Positions 1-11,455 of a DNA stretch of 64,000 bases are shown here, piece by piece. The notes under the pieces were generated by a model. It did no database searches. It saw only the letters and a list, made by a program, of their open reading frames with translations, and had not been told where the DNA came from. Numbering within the stretch: the first letter of the stretch is position 1; every line of letters starts with the position of its first letter. The position numbers were made by a program, and so were the translations under genes. Origin of the DNA: Actinoplanes sp. DH11 (lineage in GTDB: Bacteria; Actinomycetota; Actinomycetes; Mycobacteriales; Micromonosporaceae); assembly GCF_020873875.1 (NCBI RefSeq), contig NZ_JAHWGU010000033.1, positions 32,529 to 96,528 on the forward strand, read 5' to 3'.

Positions 1-1001
1 CCGAGGCACCGCTGACCCAGGAGCAGGTCGCCAGCGAGTCCGACAGCGGCACCAACTGGCTGCTGATCATCATGGGCGTGCTGCTCGTCGCCGCCGGCAT
101 CGGCGCCATCGTCCTGGTCGTGATGCGCCGCAAGAACGCGGGCAAGAACGACGACGACCCGGACGCGGGGATGCCCGGCACGGGCCCCGGCGGCCCCGGC
201 GGCTCGCCCTTCGACGCGACGCGGGTGGCCGCTCCGGTCGGTGGCGGCCGCGGCGGTGACGCCACGATGATCGCCCCGATGGGTGGCGGCGGCATCTCCG
301 ACGCGCCCACCATGATCCACCGCCCGGTGGTCGAGGACGAGTTCCCCGACCCCTACGGCGCGCCCATGCCGCCGCAGGGCAGCTACAACGGCACCAGCCA
401 GTGGGGGGCCGGCGAGCAGGCCGCCGGCGGCTACGGCGCCACCGCGGCGGGCGGTGCCGGCTACGGCGCCCAGCCGCAGTACGGGCAGCCTGCCGACCCG
501 TACTCGACAGGTGTGGCCGGCCAGCCGGTCCCGCAGCAGCGCTACGACGAGCACACCAGCCTCTACCAGCCGGAGCAGCCGCAGCAGGGCCAGCAGCCGC
601 AGCGGTACGACGAGCACACCAGCCTGTACCAGCCCGAGCAGGGCGACAACTACGGCGGCGCCGGCTACGGCGGCCAGGGTGGTTACGACCAGGGCGGCTA
701 CGGCGCCCCGGGCTACGAGCAGCAGCAGCCCGGGTACGACCAGGGCGGCTACGGCGGTGGCTACGGCGACCAGGGCGGCTACGGCGGCCAGCAGCCGGCC
801 CCGGGCGGCTACGGTGGCGGTTACGGCGACCAGGACGGTTACCCGCAGCAGCAGCCGCAGCCGGGTGGTTACGGCGCGCCGGGCGGTTACCCGCCGCCGC
901 AGCAGCCGCAGGGCGGCTACGACGACCAGGACCCGGAGCAGTACGGCGGCTACGGCCCGCAGAACGGCCGCCGTCCGCAGAACCGCGACTGGAACGGCTG
1001 A
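1..1001 (+). CDS. C-terminal part of a single-pass membrane protein with a Gly/Tyr/Gln-rich tail (5' truncated by window edge)
   Basis: The frame is open from the left edge (first whole codon at base 3) to a TGA at 999-1001, so the true start lies upstream. Visible residues begin with a short polar stretch ending in SGTNW. One strongly hydrophobic helix follows at about bases 60-125, then the basic stop-transfer motif MRRKN, which suggests the tail is cytoplasmic. The rest is about 290 residues of low-complexity sequence rich in Gly, Tyr, Gln and Pro, including two copies of RYDEHTSLYQPEQ and many GGYG units. Such a tail is probably disordered. No catalytic domain is visible in this part and I do not recognise the family; the missing N-terminus would decide it. 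A strong terminator hairpin follows. Confidence 0.85.
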   Translation, partial: EAPLTQEQVASESDSGTNWLLIIMGVLLVAAGIGAIVLVVMRRKNAGKNDDDPDAGMPGTGPGGPGGSPFDATRVAAPVGGGRGGDATMIAPMGGGGISDAPTMIHRPVVEDEFPDPYGAPMPPQGSYNGTSQWGAGEQAAGGYGATAAGGAGYGAQPQYGQPADPYSTGVAGQPVPQQRYDEHTSLYQPEQPQQGQQPQRYDEHTSLYQPEQGDNYGGAGYGGQGGYDQGGYGAPGYEQQQPGYDQGGYGGGYGDQGGYGGQQPAPGGYGGGYGDQDGYPQQQPQPGGYGAPGGYPPPQQPQGGYDDQDPEQYGGYGPQNGRRPQNRDWNG

Positions 1002-1023
1002 CCCCCGCCGCACTCACGATCGA

Positions 1024-1051
1024 AAGGCCCCGGTGATCACACCGGGGCCTT
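1024..1051 (+). terminator. Hairpin terminator after the first gene
   Basis: A perfect 12-bp stem (AAGGCCCCGGTG and its complement) closes on a 4-nt loop 22 nt after the stop codon. The 3' side is followed by a pyrimidine-rich CGCTCTTTCC. Confidence 0.75.
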
Positions 1052-1125
1052 CGCTCTTTCCGGCGTCAGCAGGGGCCTTCGCTCTCCCGGCGTCAGCACG
1101 GGACCTCGTTGTCCCGGCGTCAGCA
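1044..1125. repeat. Three tandem copies of a 27/28-bp unit
   Basis: Copies start at 1044 (28 bp), 1072 (27 bp) and 1099 (27 bp). Each ends in CCGGCGTCAGCA. The first two are nearly identical; the third has diverged in the middle. The array begins inside the right arm of the upstream terminator hairpin, so it probably arose by local slippage in the gap between converging genes. Confidence 0.8.
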
Positions 1126-1139
1126 GGGCGGACACGAAG

Positions 1140-1169
1140 AAGGGCGGGGAGCCTGCGCTCCCCGCCCTT
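1140..1169 (-). terminator. Terminator of the purSQL operon
   Basis: A 13-bp perfect GC-rich stem with a 4-nt loop (CTGC) lies 16 bp beyond the purL stop. It is symmetrical enough to act on both strands. Confidence 0.75.
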
Positions 1170-1185
1170 GTCGTCTTGCTTCAGA

Positions 1186-3698
<2,513 letters not shown>

Positions 3699-3702
<4 letters not shown>

Positions 3703-4406
3703 CGCTGTTGTCCCCCTGCGAGCTGACCGTCCGCGGTCGCCCCCGCCAGGGCCCGCAGGACGGAGGTGAAGAAGCCGAGGCCGTCGAGCGACGGACCGGT
3801 CAGCGCCTCCACGGCGTGTTCCGGGTGCGGCATGATGCCGACGACGTTGCCGGCCTCGTTGGTGATCCCGGCGATGTCGCGCTGCGAGCCGTTCGGGTTG
3901 CCGCGGATGTAGCGCGCGATCACCCGGCCCTCGGCCTCGAGCGAGTCGAGCGTCCGCTGGTCGGCGACGAAACAGCCCTCGCCGTTCTTCACCGGGATGA
4001 GGATCTCCTGGCCGGGCGTGAAGCGGTTGGTCCAGGCGGTGTTCGTCGCCTCGACCTTGAGCCACTGGTCCCGGTTGCGGAAGTGCAGGTGCTGGTTACG
4101 GGTCAGTGCGCCGGGCAGCAGGTGCGCCTCGCACAGAACCTGGAAACCGTTGCAGATGCCCAGGACGGGCAGGCCGCCACGAGCCGCGTCGATGATCGAC
4201 TCCATCACCGGAGCGAATCGCGCGATGGCGCCGCAACGCAGATAGTCGCCGTACGAGAAGCCGCCGGGCAGGACCACGGCGTCCACGCCGTGCAGGTCCG
4301 GGTCGCCGTGCCAGAGCCGCACGGCCTCAGCGCCGGCGATCCGGGCGGCGCGGGCGGCGTCCCCGTCGTCCAGCGAACCAGGGAAGGTGACCACACCGAT
4401 CCGCAT
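3699..4406 (-). CDS. purQ: Phosphoribosylformylglycinamidine synthase, glutaminase subunit PurQ
   Basis: This 235-residue class I glutamine amidotransferase supplies ammonia to PurL. The nucleophile Cys85 sits in VLGICNGFQV, and the His/Glu of the triad are His194 and Glu196 in PHPEHAVE. GGFSYGDYLRCGAIAR is the typical PurQ substrate-side loop. The start ATG at 4404-4406 gives the standard MRIGVVTFPGS N-terminus. It lies 2 nt after the purS stop and its own stop overlaps purL, so the three subunits are co-translated. Confidence 0.97.
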
Positions 4407-4408
4407 GG

Positions 4409-4666
4409 TCAGGCGACCTCCGCCGCGGCGTCCTCGGCGACCCGGATCTCGAAGTCCTCGATCACCGGGTTGGCGAGCAGCTTGTCGGCAATTTCGCGAG
4501 CCCGATCCAGGTCGGGCTCGCCCGCGAAATCGATCTCGATTCGGCGGCCGATTCGGACGGAGGAGACATCGGTGACGCCGAGCCGGGGCAGCGCGTTCGC
4601 CACCGCTTGACCCTGCGGGTCGAGGATCTCCGGCTTGAGCATGACGTCGACCACGACGCGAGCCAC
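4409..4666 (-). CDS. purS: Phosphoribosylformylglycinamidine synthase subunit PurS
   Basis: This 85-residue subunit bridges PurQ and PurL and channels ammonia. The sequence begins MARVVVDVMLKPEILDPQG, the characteristic actinobacterial PurS N-terminus. Two in-frame GTG codons are possible. The upstream one (4670-4672) overlaps the AGGAG Shine-Dalgarno itself, whereas the second (4664-4666) sits 5 nt after it, so I use the second. It is the first gene of the purSQL operon. The 282-bp gap to the divergent protease should hold the operon promoter; apart from the short palindrome TCGGTACCGA at 4852-4861 I see no recognisable operator there. Confidence 0.95.
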   Translation of the reverse strand: MARVVVDVMLKPEILDPQGQAVANALPRLGVTDVSSVRIGRRIEIDFAGEPDLDRAREIADKLLANPVIEDFEIRVAEDAAAEVA

Positions 4667-4948
4667 GGGCACTCCTGACTGATAGGTGTAAGCACGCGAA
4701 GCCTACCTGGTCAAGCTGGCCCACAGCCCACGGGCCGGTGTCGCCCAGCCGACCCGACGGTCATTGAGCTGGGAATCTCCTGATGATCGCGAGCGCCCGC
4801 GCACCGCCCTGAGGGGGCCATCACACCGTGATAGGTGTCGATTGGTCTGTATCGGTACCGACGTCGATGCCCTACGTTGCATCCATCGCGTTCGATTCAC
4901 CGCCGGGCTGCACCTTCGTCGACCCGATCCCCAGGAAGGAACCTCGAC

Positions 4949-5626
4949 GTGCGCATTCGCCTCGTGGCCGCACTCACCGGCCTCGCCGCCAGCCTGCTCG
5001 CCCCCGCCACCGCCGCACAGGCGGACGACGTCTCCCCGCTCATCATCGGCGGAGGCACCGTCTCCTCCGCGCCGTGGGCCGCAGCCGTGCTCAGCAACGG
5101 CAACTTCACCTGCTCCGGGACCATCATCTCGGCGAACTACGTGCTCACCGCGCGGCACTGCATCAGCGGCTCGATGTCGGTCCGGGTCGGCAGCGTGAAC
5201 CGGACGAGCGGCGGGGTGACCCGGACCGTGGCCAGCACGTCGTCCCGGTACGACCTGGCGCTCATGCGACTCAGCAGCCCGGTCACCACGTCCTACATGC
5301 CGCTGTCCAGCGCCTACCCGCCGGTCGGCTCCACCAACTCGATCTACGGCTGGGGCATGACCTGCTACTCCGGCTGCTCGGCGTCGACCGTGCTGAAGAC
5401 CGCCACGGTCCAGGTCACCTCGACCAACCAGACCGACGCGTACGGCGGCCGGGCGATCGGCAGCAGCCGGATCAACGGCAACGCCTGGCGCGGTGACTCC
5501 GGCGGCCCGCAGGTCTACAACGGCGCCCAGGTCGGCGTGGCTTCCACGGCCGACGGCCAGAGCCGGCAGTACTACGGCAGTGTGGCTTACAACCGCGCGT
5601 GGATCACGTCAGTCGCCGGCGTCTGA
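4949..5626 (+). CDS. Secreted S1-family (chymotrypsin-fold) serine protease
   Basis: The 225-residue product has a Sec signal peptide (MRIRLVAALTGLAAS..., likely cleavage after ATAAQA near residue 25) and a short propeptide before LIIGGGTVSS. Catalytic residues are visible: His70 in LTARHC, Asp102 in YDLALM and Ser184 in GDSGGP. Cys55 and Cys71 match the conserved disulfide flanking the catalytic His. The GTG at 4949 is preceded by AGGAAGGA. The residue equivalent to chymotrypsin 189 is Asn178 rather than the trypsin Asp, and Cys191 is replaced by Trp180, so trypsin-like Lys/Arg preference is not supported. It probably digests extracellular protein. It is transcribed alone and followed by a strong terminator. 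Confidence 0.9.
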   Translation: MRIRLVAALTGLAASLLAPATAAQADDVSPLIIGGGTVSSAPWAAAVLSNGNFTCSGTIISANYVLTARHCISGSMSVRVGSVNRTSGGVTRTVASTSSRYDLALMRLSSPVTTSYMPLSSAYPPVGSTNSIYGWGMTCYSGCSASTVLKTATVQVTSTNQTDAYGGRAIGSSRINGNAWRGDSGGPQVYNGAQVGVASTADGQSRQYYGSVAYNRAWITSVAGV

Positions 5627-5635
5627 TCCCCGCTC

Positions 5636-5671
5636 GGTGATGGCGCCCGGCTGCGGCCGGGCGCCATCACC
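5636..5671 (+). terminator. Terminator between the protease gene and purB
   Basis: A perfect 16-bp stem (GGTGATGGCGCCCGGC and complement) with a TGCG loop begins 9 nt after the protease stop. It can serve both converging genes. Confidence 0.8.
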
Positions 5672-5717
5672 CTGTCCAGCCCGCACCGTGCCGGGCGTCG
5701 CGGCGCGGCGCGGCGGG

Positions 5718-7139
5718 TCAGAGGATGGGTGCGGGGGCGTACCCGGCCGCGGCCGGGTTCTTGGCCACGATCTCCGCCACGCGCGCCGCGACCGCCTGCA
5801 CCTGCGCCGGTGCCGCACCGACGAAGGCCGCCCGGTCCGCCACCAGGGTGTCGATCTCGGCGCGGGACAGCTGGAGCCGCCCGTCCGCCGCCAGCCGGTC
5901 GAAGAGGTCGTTGACCGCCACGCCCTTCTCCCGCATGGCCAGCGCGACGCCGACCGCGTGCTCCTTGATCACCTCGTGCGCGACCTCCCGGCCGACGCCC
6001 TTGCGCACCGATGCCACCAGGATCTTCGTCGTGGCCAGGAAGGGCAGGAACCGGTCCAGCTCACGGGCGATCACCGCCGGGTACGCACCGAACTCGTCGA
6101 GCACGGTGAGGAACGTCTGGAACAGGCCGTCGGTGGCGAAGAACGCGTCCGGCAGCGCGACCCGGCGCACCACCGAGCAGGAGACGTCACCCTCGTTCCA
6201 CTGGTCGCCGGCGAGCTCGCCGACCATCGAGAGGTAACCCCGGACGATCACCGCGAGGCCGTTGACCCGCTCCGACGACCGGGTGTTCATCTTGTGCGGC
6301 ATCGCCGAGGAACCGACCTGACCAGGCTTGAAGCCCTCGGTCACCAGCTCCTGGCCGACCATCAGCCGGATCGTGGTGGCCAGCGACGACGGGCCGGCGA
6401 CGATCTGGGCCAGCGCGGAGACCACGTCGAAGTCCAGCGATCGCGGGTAGACCTGCCCGACGCTGGAGAGCACCCGGGCGAAACCGAGGTGGCCGGCCAC
6501 CCGCTGCTCCAGCTCGGCGAGCTTCTCGTCCGCGCCGTCCAGCAGGTCGAGCTGGTCGGCGGCGGTGCCGACCGGGCCCTTGATGCCGCGCAGCGGGTAA
6601 CGGCCGATCAGGTCGTCCAGCCGCTCGTACGCGATGAGCAGCTCCTCGGCCGCCGAGGCGAACCGCTTGCCCAGCGTGGTGGCCTGCGCCGCGACGTTGT
6701 GCGAACGGCCCGTCATCACCAGGTCGGAGTGCTCGACGGCGAGGGCGGAGAGCCGGGCCAGCGTCGCGACGACCCGGTCCCGGACCAGCTCGAGGGAGGC
6801 GCGGATCTGGAGCTGCTCGACGTTCTCGGTCAGGTCCCGGGAGGTCATCCCCTTGTGGATCTGCTCGAAGCCGGCCAGCTCGCTGAACTCCTCGATGCGC
6901 GCCTTCACGTCGTGCCGGGTGACCCGCTCGCGGGCCGCGATCGACTCCAGGTCGACCTGGTCGAGCACTGCCTCGTAGGCCTCGACGGCGCCGTCGGGCA
7001 CCGCCACGCCGAGGTCACGCTGGGCCTTCAGGACGGCGAGCCAGAGCCGCCGTTCCATCCGGATCTTCTCCTCCGGGGACCAGAGGGCGACGAGGTCGGC
7101 GGAGGCGTAGCGAGCGGCGAGCACGTTCGGGATGGTCAC
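5718..7139 (-). CDS. purB: Adenylosuccinate lyase
   Basis: This 473-residue fumarase/aspartase-superfamily enzyme cleaves SAICAR to AICAR and adenylosuccinate to AMP. The superfamily signature GSSAMPHKMN is at residues 276-285. The other active-site regions are TSRDLTEN (about 99-106) and TGRSHNVAAQ (about 143-152). Length and N-terminus (MTIPNVLAARY) are typical of the actinobacterial type. The start is GTG. It lies on the minus strand and is separated from purL by the protease gene, so it is probably a separate transcript. Confidence 0.97.
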   Translation of the reverse strand: MTIPNVLAARYASADLVALWSPEEKIRMERRLWLAVLKAQRDLGVAVPDGAVEAYEAVLDQVDLESIAARERVTRHDVKARIEEFSELAGFEQIHKGMTSRDLTENVEQLQIRASLELVRDRVVATLARLSALAVEHSDLVMTGRSHNVAAQATTLGKRFASAAEELLIAYERLDDLIGRYPLRGIKGPVGTAADQLDLLDGADEKLAELEQRVAGHLGFARVLSSVGQVYPRSLDFDVVSALAQIVAGPSSLATTIRLMVGQELVTEGFKPGQVGSSAMPHKMNTRSSERVNGLAVIVRGYLSMVGELAGDQWNEGDVSCSVVRRVALPDAFFATDGLFQTFLTVLDEFGAYPAVIARELDRFLPFLATTKILVASVRKGVGREVAHEVIKEHAVGVALAMREKGVAVNDLFDRLAADGRLQLSRAEIDTLVADRAAFVGAAPAQVQAVAARVAEIVAKNPAAAGYAPAPIL

Positions 7140-7297
7140 GCGGCGATTCTTTCACGTCTCCGGAGGCGGTAACCGCTGGCTGCGCCGCACAGCGGCGCGA
7201 CGGCCGGGCACCAGCCGAGTGGCACACTGCACAAGCACGGGCAGCCTCGCTAAGGTTACTGGCGAGTAGGTAGACGTTCCTTCCGAAAGGTCCCCTG

Positions 7298-7750
7298 ATG
7301 ACTGATTTCAGCCCCGAGTCGCTCTCGTCGTTCGGCCCCAAGGAGTTCGCCGCGCTCGTGAAGTCCACGCCGGACTCGAAGATCGCCGAAGTGATGGCGT
7401 CGGACATGCGGCCGAAGATCCTCGACGAGGTCTTCAACCGGATGCCGACGCTGTTCCGCGCCGACCGGGCCGGCAACACCTCGGCCGTCATCCACTGGAT
7501 CATCACGGGCGGCGCCGGCGGCGCGAGCGACACCTACGAGACGGTCATCGAGAACGGCGCCTGCACCGTCACCAACCAGCCGGTCCGCGAACCCAAGCTG
7601 GCGATGACCATGGACGCGGTCACGTTCCTCAAGACGGTCTCCGGCGACGGCAACCCGATGATGCTGTTCATGACCGGCAAGATCAAGGCAAAGGGCGACC
7701 TCTCCCTCGCCGCCAGCATCGCCAAGCTCTTCGACATCCCGAAGAGCTGA
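7298..7750 (+). CDS. SCP2 sterol-binding-domain protein
   Basis: This 150-residue protein consists of one SCP2-like domain: the N-terminal helix region SKIAEVMASDM, a five-strand core including SAVIHWIITG and TYETVIENGACTV, and the typical C-terminal LFMTGKIKAKGDLSLAASI. SCP2 domains bind lipids or hydrophobic ligands in a tunnel. In bacteria they occur as small cytosolic proteins whose ligand is usually unknown. An AAAGG stands before the ATG and a hairpin terminator follows. It is a single-gene unit between purB and purD. Confidence 0.88.
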   Translation: MTDFSPESLSSFGPKEFAALVKSTPDSKIAEVMASDMRPKILDEVFNRMPTLFRADRAGNTSAVIHWIITGGAGGASDTYETVIENGACTVTNQPVREPKLAMTMDAVTFLKTVSGDGNPMMLFMTGKIKAKGDLSLAASIAKLFDIPKS

Positions 7751-7759
7751 CGAACGGCG

Positions 7760-7788
7760 AAAGGCCGGCACATCACGTGCCGGCCTTT
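7760..7788 (+). terminator. Terminator after the SCP2 gene
   Basis: A perfect 12-bp stem (AAAGGCCGGCAC and complement) around a 5-nt loop, ending in TTTCCC. It probably also serves purD from the other side. Confidence 0.8.
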
Positions 7789-7820
7789 CCCATGCCCTCG
7801 CCAGGCGGCGGCCCGTCCCG

Positions 7821-9062
7821 TCAGACGGTGATCCGGCCCTCGACCGCCTTCACGGCGATGTCGGTCCGGTACTGGGCGCCGTCCAGCCGTACACCCCGCA
7901 CGAGGGCGTAGGCCGCCTCGCGCGCGCCCCGCAGGTCCGGGCCGGCAGCCGTCACGCTCAGCACCCGCCCGCCGGCGGAGATCAGCGCGCCGTCGGGGCG
8001 CCGCGCCGTTCCGGCGTGGATGACGCCGGGCACCTCGGCGCCCTCGATGACGTCACCGGTACGCGGCGTGCCCGGATAGTTGTGACTCGCCACCACGACG
8101 GTGATCGCAGAGCCGTCCTTCCAGGTCAGCGGCGGGTGCTCGGCCAGCGTGCCGGTTGCGGCGGCGTGCAGCAGGCCGGCCAGCGGCGTCTCGAGCAGGG
8201 TGAGGACGACCTGGGTCTCCGGGTCGCCGAAGCGCGCGTTGAACTCGATCACCTTCGGCCCGTCCGGGGTCAGCGCGAGTCCGACGTAAAGGAGACCCGC
8301 GAACGGGGTGCCCCGCCGGCGCATCTCCGCCAGGGTCGGCTCGACCGTCTCCCGGACCACCCGCTCCACCAGATCGGCCGGCGCCCAGTCCAGCGGGGCG
8401 TACGCGCCCATGCCACCGGTGTTGGGCCCCTCGTCGCCGTCGGCGAGCCGTTTGAAGTCCTGTGCCGGCATCAGCGGCGCGACAGCGGTGCCGTCGGTGA
8501 CCACGAAGAGCGAGACCTCGGGGCCCGGCAGGAACTCCTCGATGACGACCTTGCCGCACGCCTCGGCGTGGATCAGGGCCTCGTCGAGGTCGTCGGTGAC
8601 GACCACACCCTTGCCGGCGGCCAGACCGTCGTTCTTCACCACGTACGGCGCGCCCAGCTCGGTGAGCGCGGCACGGACCGCGTCCATGTCGGTGCACGCG
8701 AAGGACCGGGCGGTCGGCACCCCGGCGGCGGCCATCACCTCGTTGGCGAACGCCTTGGAGCCCTCCAGCCGGGCGGCGGCGGCGCTCGGGCCGAAACAGG
8801 CGATGCCCTTGGCGCGGACCGCGTCGGCGACGCCGGCGACGAGCGGGGCCTCCGGGCCGATCACGACCAGGTCGGCGCGGAGTTCGACGGCGAGCGCGGC
8901 GACCGCGTCCGGGTCGGTGGCGGTGACCTCGTGCAGCTCGGCGACCTGGGCGATGCCCGGGTTGCCGGGCGCGGCGGCCAGGAAGTCGACGGAGGGGTCG
9001 GCGGAGAGGCCGACGGCAAGCGCGTGCTCGCGCCCACCGGAGCCGATCAGAAGTACGCGCAC
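7821..9062 (-). CDS. purD: Phosphoribosylamine-glycine ligase
   Basis: This 413-residue ATP-grasp enzyme makes GAR from phosphoribosylamine, glycine and ATP. N-terminal VLLIGSGGREHALA is the PurD signature. ATP-grasp features include YVVKNDGLAAGKGVVV, EEFLPGPEVS and EFNARFGDPETQ. The start is the GTG at 9060-9062, which gives the normal MRVLLIGSGG N-terminus and has AGGTAGGATGG upstream. Any start farther upstream would run into the purA promoter region. It is divergent from purA across a 91-bp gap that must hold both promoters. Confidence 0.96.
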   Translation of the reverse strand: MRVLLIGSGGREHALAVGLSADPSVDFLAAAPGNPGIAQVAELHEVTATDPDAVAALAVELRADLVVIGPEAPLVAGVADAVRAKGIACFGPSAAAARLEGSKAFANEVMAAAGVPTARSFACTDMDAVRAALTELGAPYVVKNDGLAAGKGVVVTDDLDEALIHAEACGKVVIEEFLPGPEVSLFVVTDGTAVAPLMPAQDFKRLADGDEGPNTGGMGAYAPLDWAPADLVERVVRETVEPTLAEMRRRGTPFAGLLYVGLALTPDGPKVIEFNARFGDPETQVVLTLLETPLAGLLHAAATGTLAEHPPLTWKDGSAITVVVASHNYPGTPRTGDVIEGAEVPGVIHAGTARRPDGALISAGGRVLSVTAAGPDLRGAREAAYALVRGVRLDGAQYRTDIAVKAVEGRITV

Positions 9063-9153
9063 GACGGCCCATCCTACCTGCGCCACCGTCGCGTAAACTT
9101 CGGCAGTACCCGGGCTCCTCCAGGTACGACCTTGGGGAAAGGCATAACCAAAA

Positions 9154-10443
<1,290 letters not shown>

Positions 10444-10444
10444 C

Positions 10445-11401
10445 ATGTTCGACGTGGTGCTCCTCAGCCTGGCCGAAGGATCGAAGGACGCCTGCGGCTC
10501 CGGCTGCGGCGGCTGCGGCCCGGCCGCCGCGGCCGCCTGCACGCCGCGAACCCCGGTGCTGGCCTGCGCGGACGTGCTGCGCAAGGCCGGCGCCCGCGTC
10601 GAGACCGTGATGGCCGGTTCTGATCAGGAGATTGACGCGGTCCTGGCGCGCTTCGACGGCCCGGCCCGGCCCGACGGCCTGACCTGGCCCGACCCGGACA
10701 GCACCATGCGGCTGGTGGTGGCGACGGCCACCGACGGCCAGTTGCGCGCCGTCGTGCGCCGGCTGGTCCGGCGGTACGCTCCGCCACCCAGCAAGCGCCC
10801 GGCCGACCTGGACACCGTCCGGACCGTGCCGGACCTGCCGCCGCTGGCCATCCTGCCGCTCGACCCGGGCAACACCGACGACCTCGCAGCCCAGCTCGGT
10901 CTGCCCCGCACCCCCGAGGCGGTGGCCGAAGCCGTGCTGACCGGCCCGGTCCGCCGGCTCGACCTGCTGCGCAACGACGGCGGCTCGGTGACGCTTGACG
11001 GCGCCCTGCTCGGTGGCGCCGACGACACCGGCCGCGCGGTTCCGTGGCGTGGCCGGGTCGAGGTGGACGACGCGCTGCTCACCGACGGGGAGGAGCCGGT
11101 GCTGGCCTGCGCGGTCGGCAACGCCGGTGGTTACGCCGAGTTCGACGGCCTGCGGATGCTCGCCGACGGCGACCCCACCGACGGGCGGGTCGAGGTCGCG
11201 GTGGCGGTTCCGGTCGTGGTGAAGCAGCGGTTCAAGGGCACGAGGGTACGCATCGAGGTCCGTCGCGCCCGCGGCCGGGCGGTCTCGGTGCTGCCGCGCG
11301 AAGGTGACCTGCAGTTCCTCGACGACGGCGTGGCCGGGTCGACGAGCCGTAAGCGCTCCTGGTGGACCGAGCCCGGCGCCTGGGCGGTGTACGCGGGCTG
11401 A
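10445..11401 (+). CDS. Degenerate diacylglycerol-kinase-like protein with an N-terminal Cys cluster
   Basis: The 318-residue product begins 1 nt after purA stops. The N-terminus holds C17-x3-C21-x2-C24 plus Cys32 and Cys41. The rest resembles the lipid kinase (DAGK/YegS) fold. The segment MRLVVATATDGQLRAVV (about 88-104) sits where the nucleotide-binding GGDGT loop should be, but that loop is replaced by TATDGQ. LPLDPGNTDDLA (137-148) matches the LPLGTGNDLA motif, and AVGNAGGYAEFDGLRM is like the C-terminal beta-domain of those kinases. With the glycine loop lost it is probably not an active kinase. The Cys spacing could bind zinc or an Fe-S cluster; that is speculation. The assignment is by motif reading only. 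Confidence 0.6.
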   Translation: MFDVVLLSLAEGSKDACGSGCGGCGPAAAAACTPRTPVLACADVLRKAGARVETVMAGSDQEIDAVLARFDGPARPDGLTWPDPDSTMRLVVATATDGQLRAVVRRLVRRYAPPPSKRPADLDTVRTVPDLPPLAILPLDPGNTDDLAAQLGLPRTPEAVAEAVLTGPVRRLDLLRNDGGSVTLDGALLGGADDTGRAVPWRGRVEVDDALLTDGEEPVLACAVGNAGGYAEFDGLRMLADGDPTDGRVEVAVAVPVVVKQRFKGTRVRIEVRRARGRAVSVLPREGDLQFLDDGVAGSTSRKRSWWTEPGAWAVYAG

Positions 11402-11455
11402 TCACTGTGCGACTCTGAACGGACATTCCGCCTGTTCGTAGGGGAGGACGCATTC

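Noticed and set aside
10461..10512. C-x3-C-x2-C as evidence of a radical-SAM enzyme
   Set aside because: The spacing matches, but no radical-SAM barrel, GGE motif or suitable length is present; kept only as a possible metal site.
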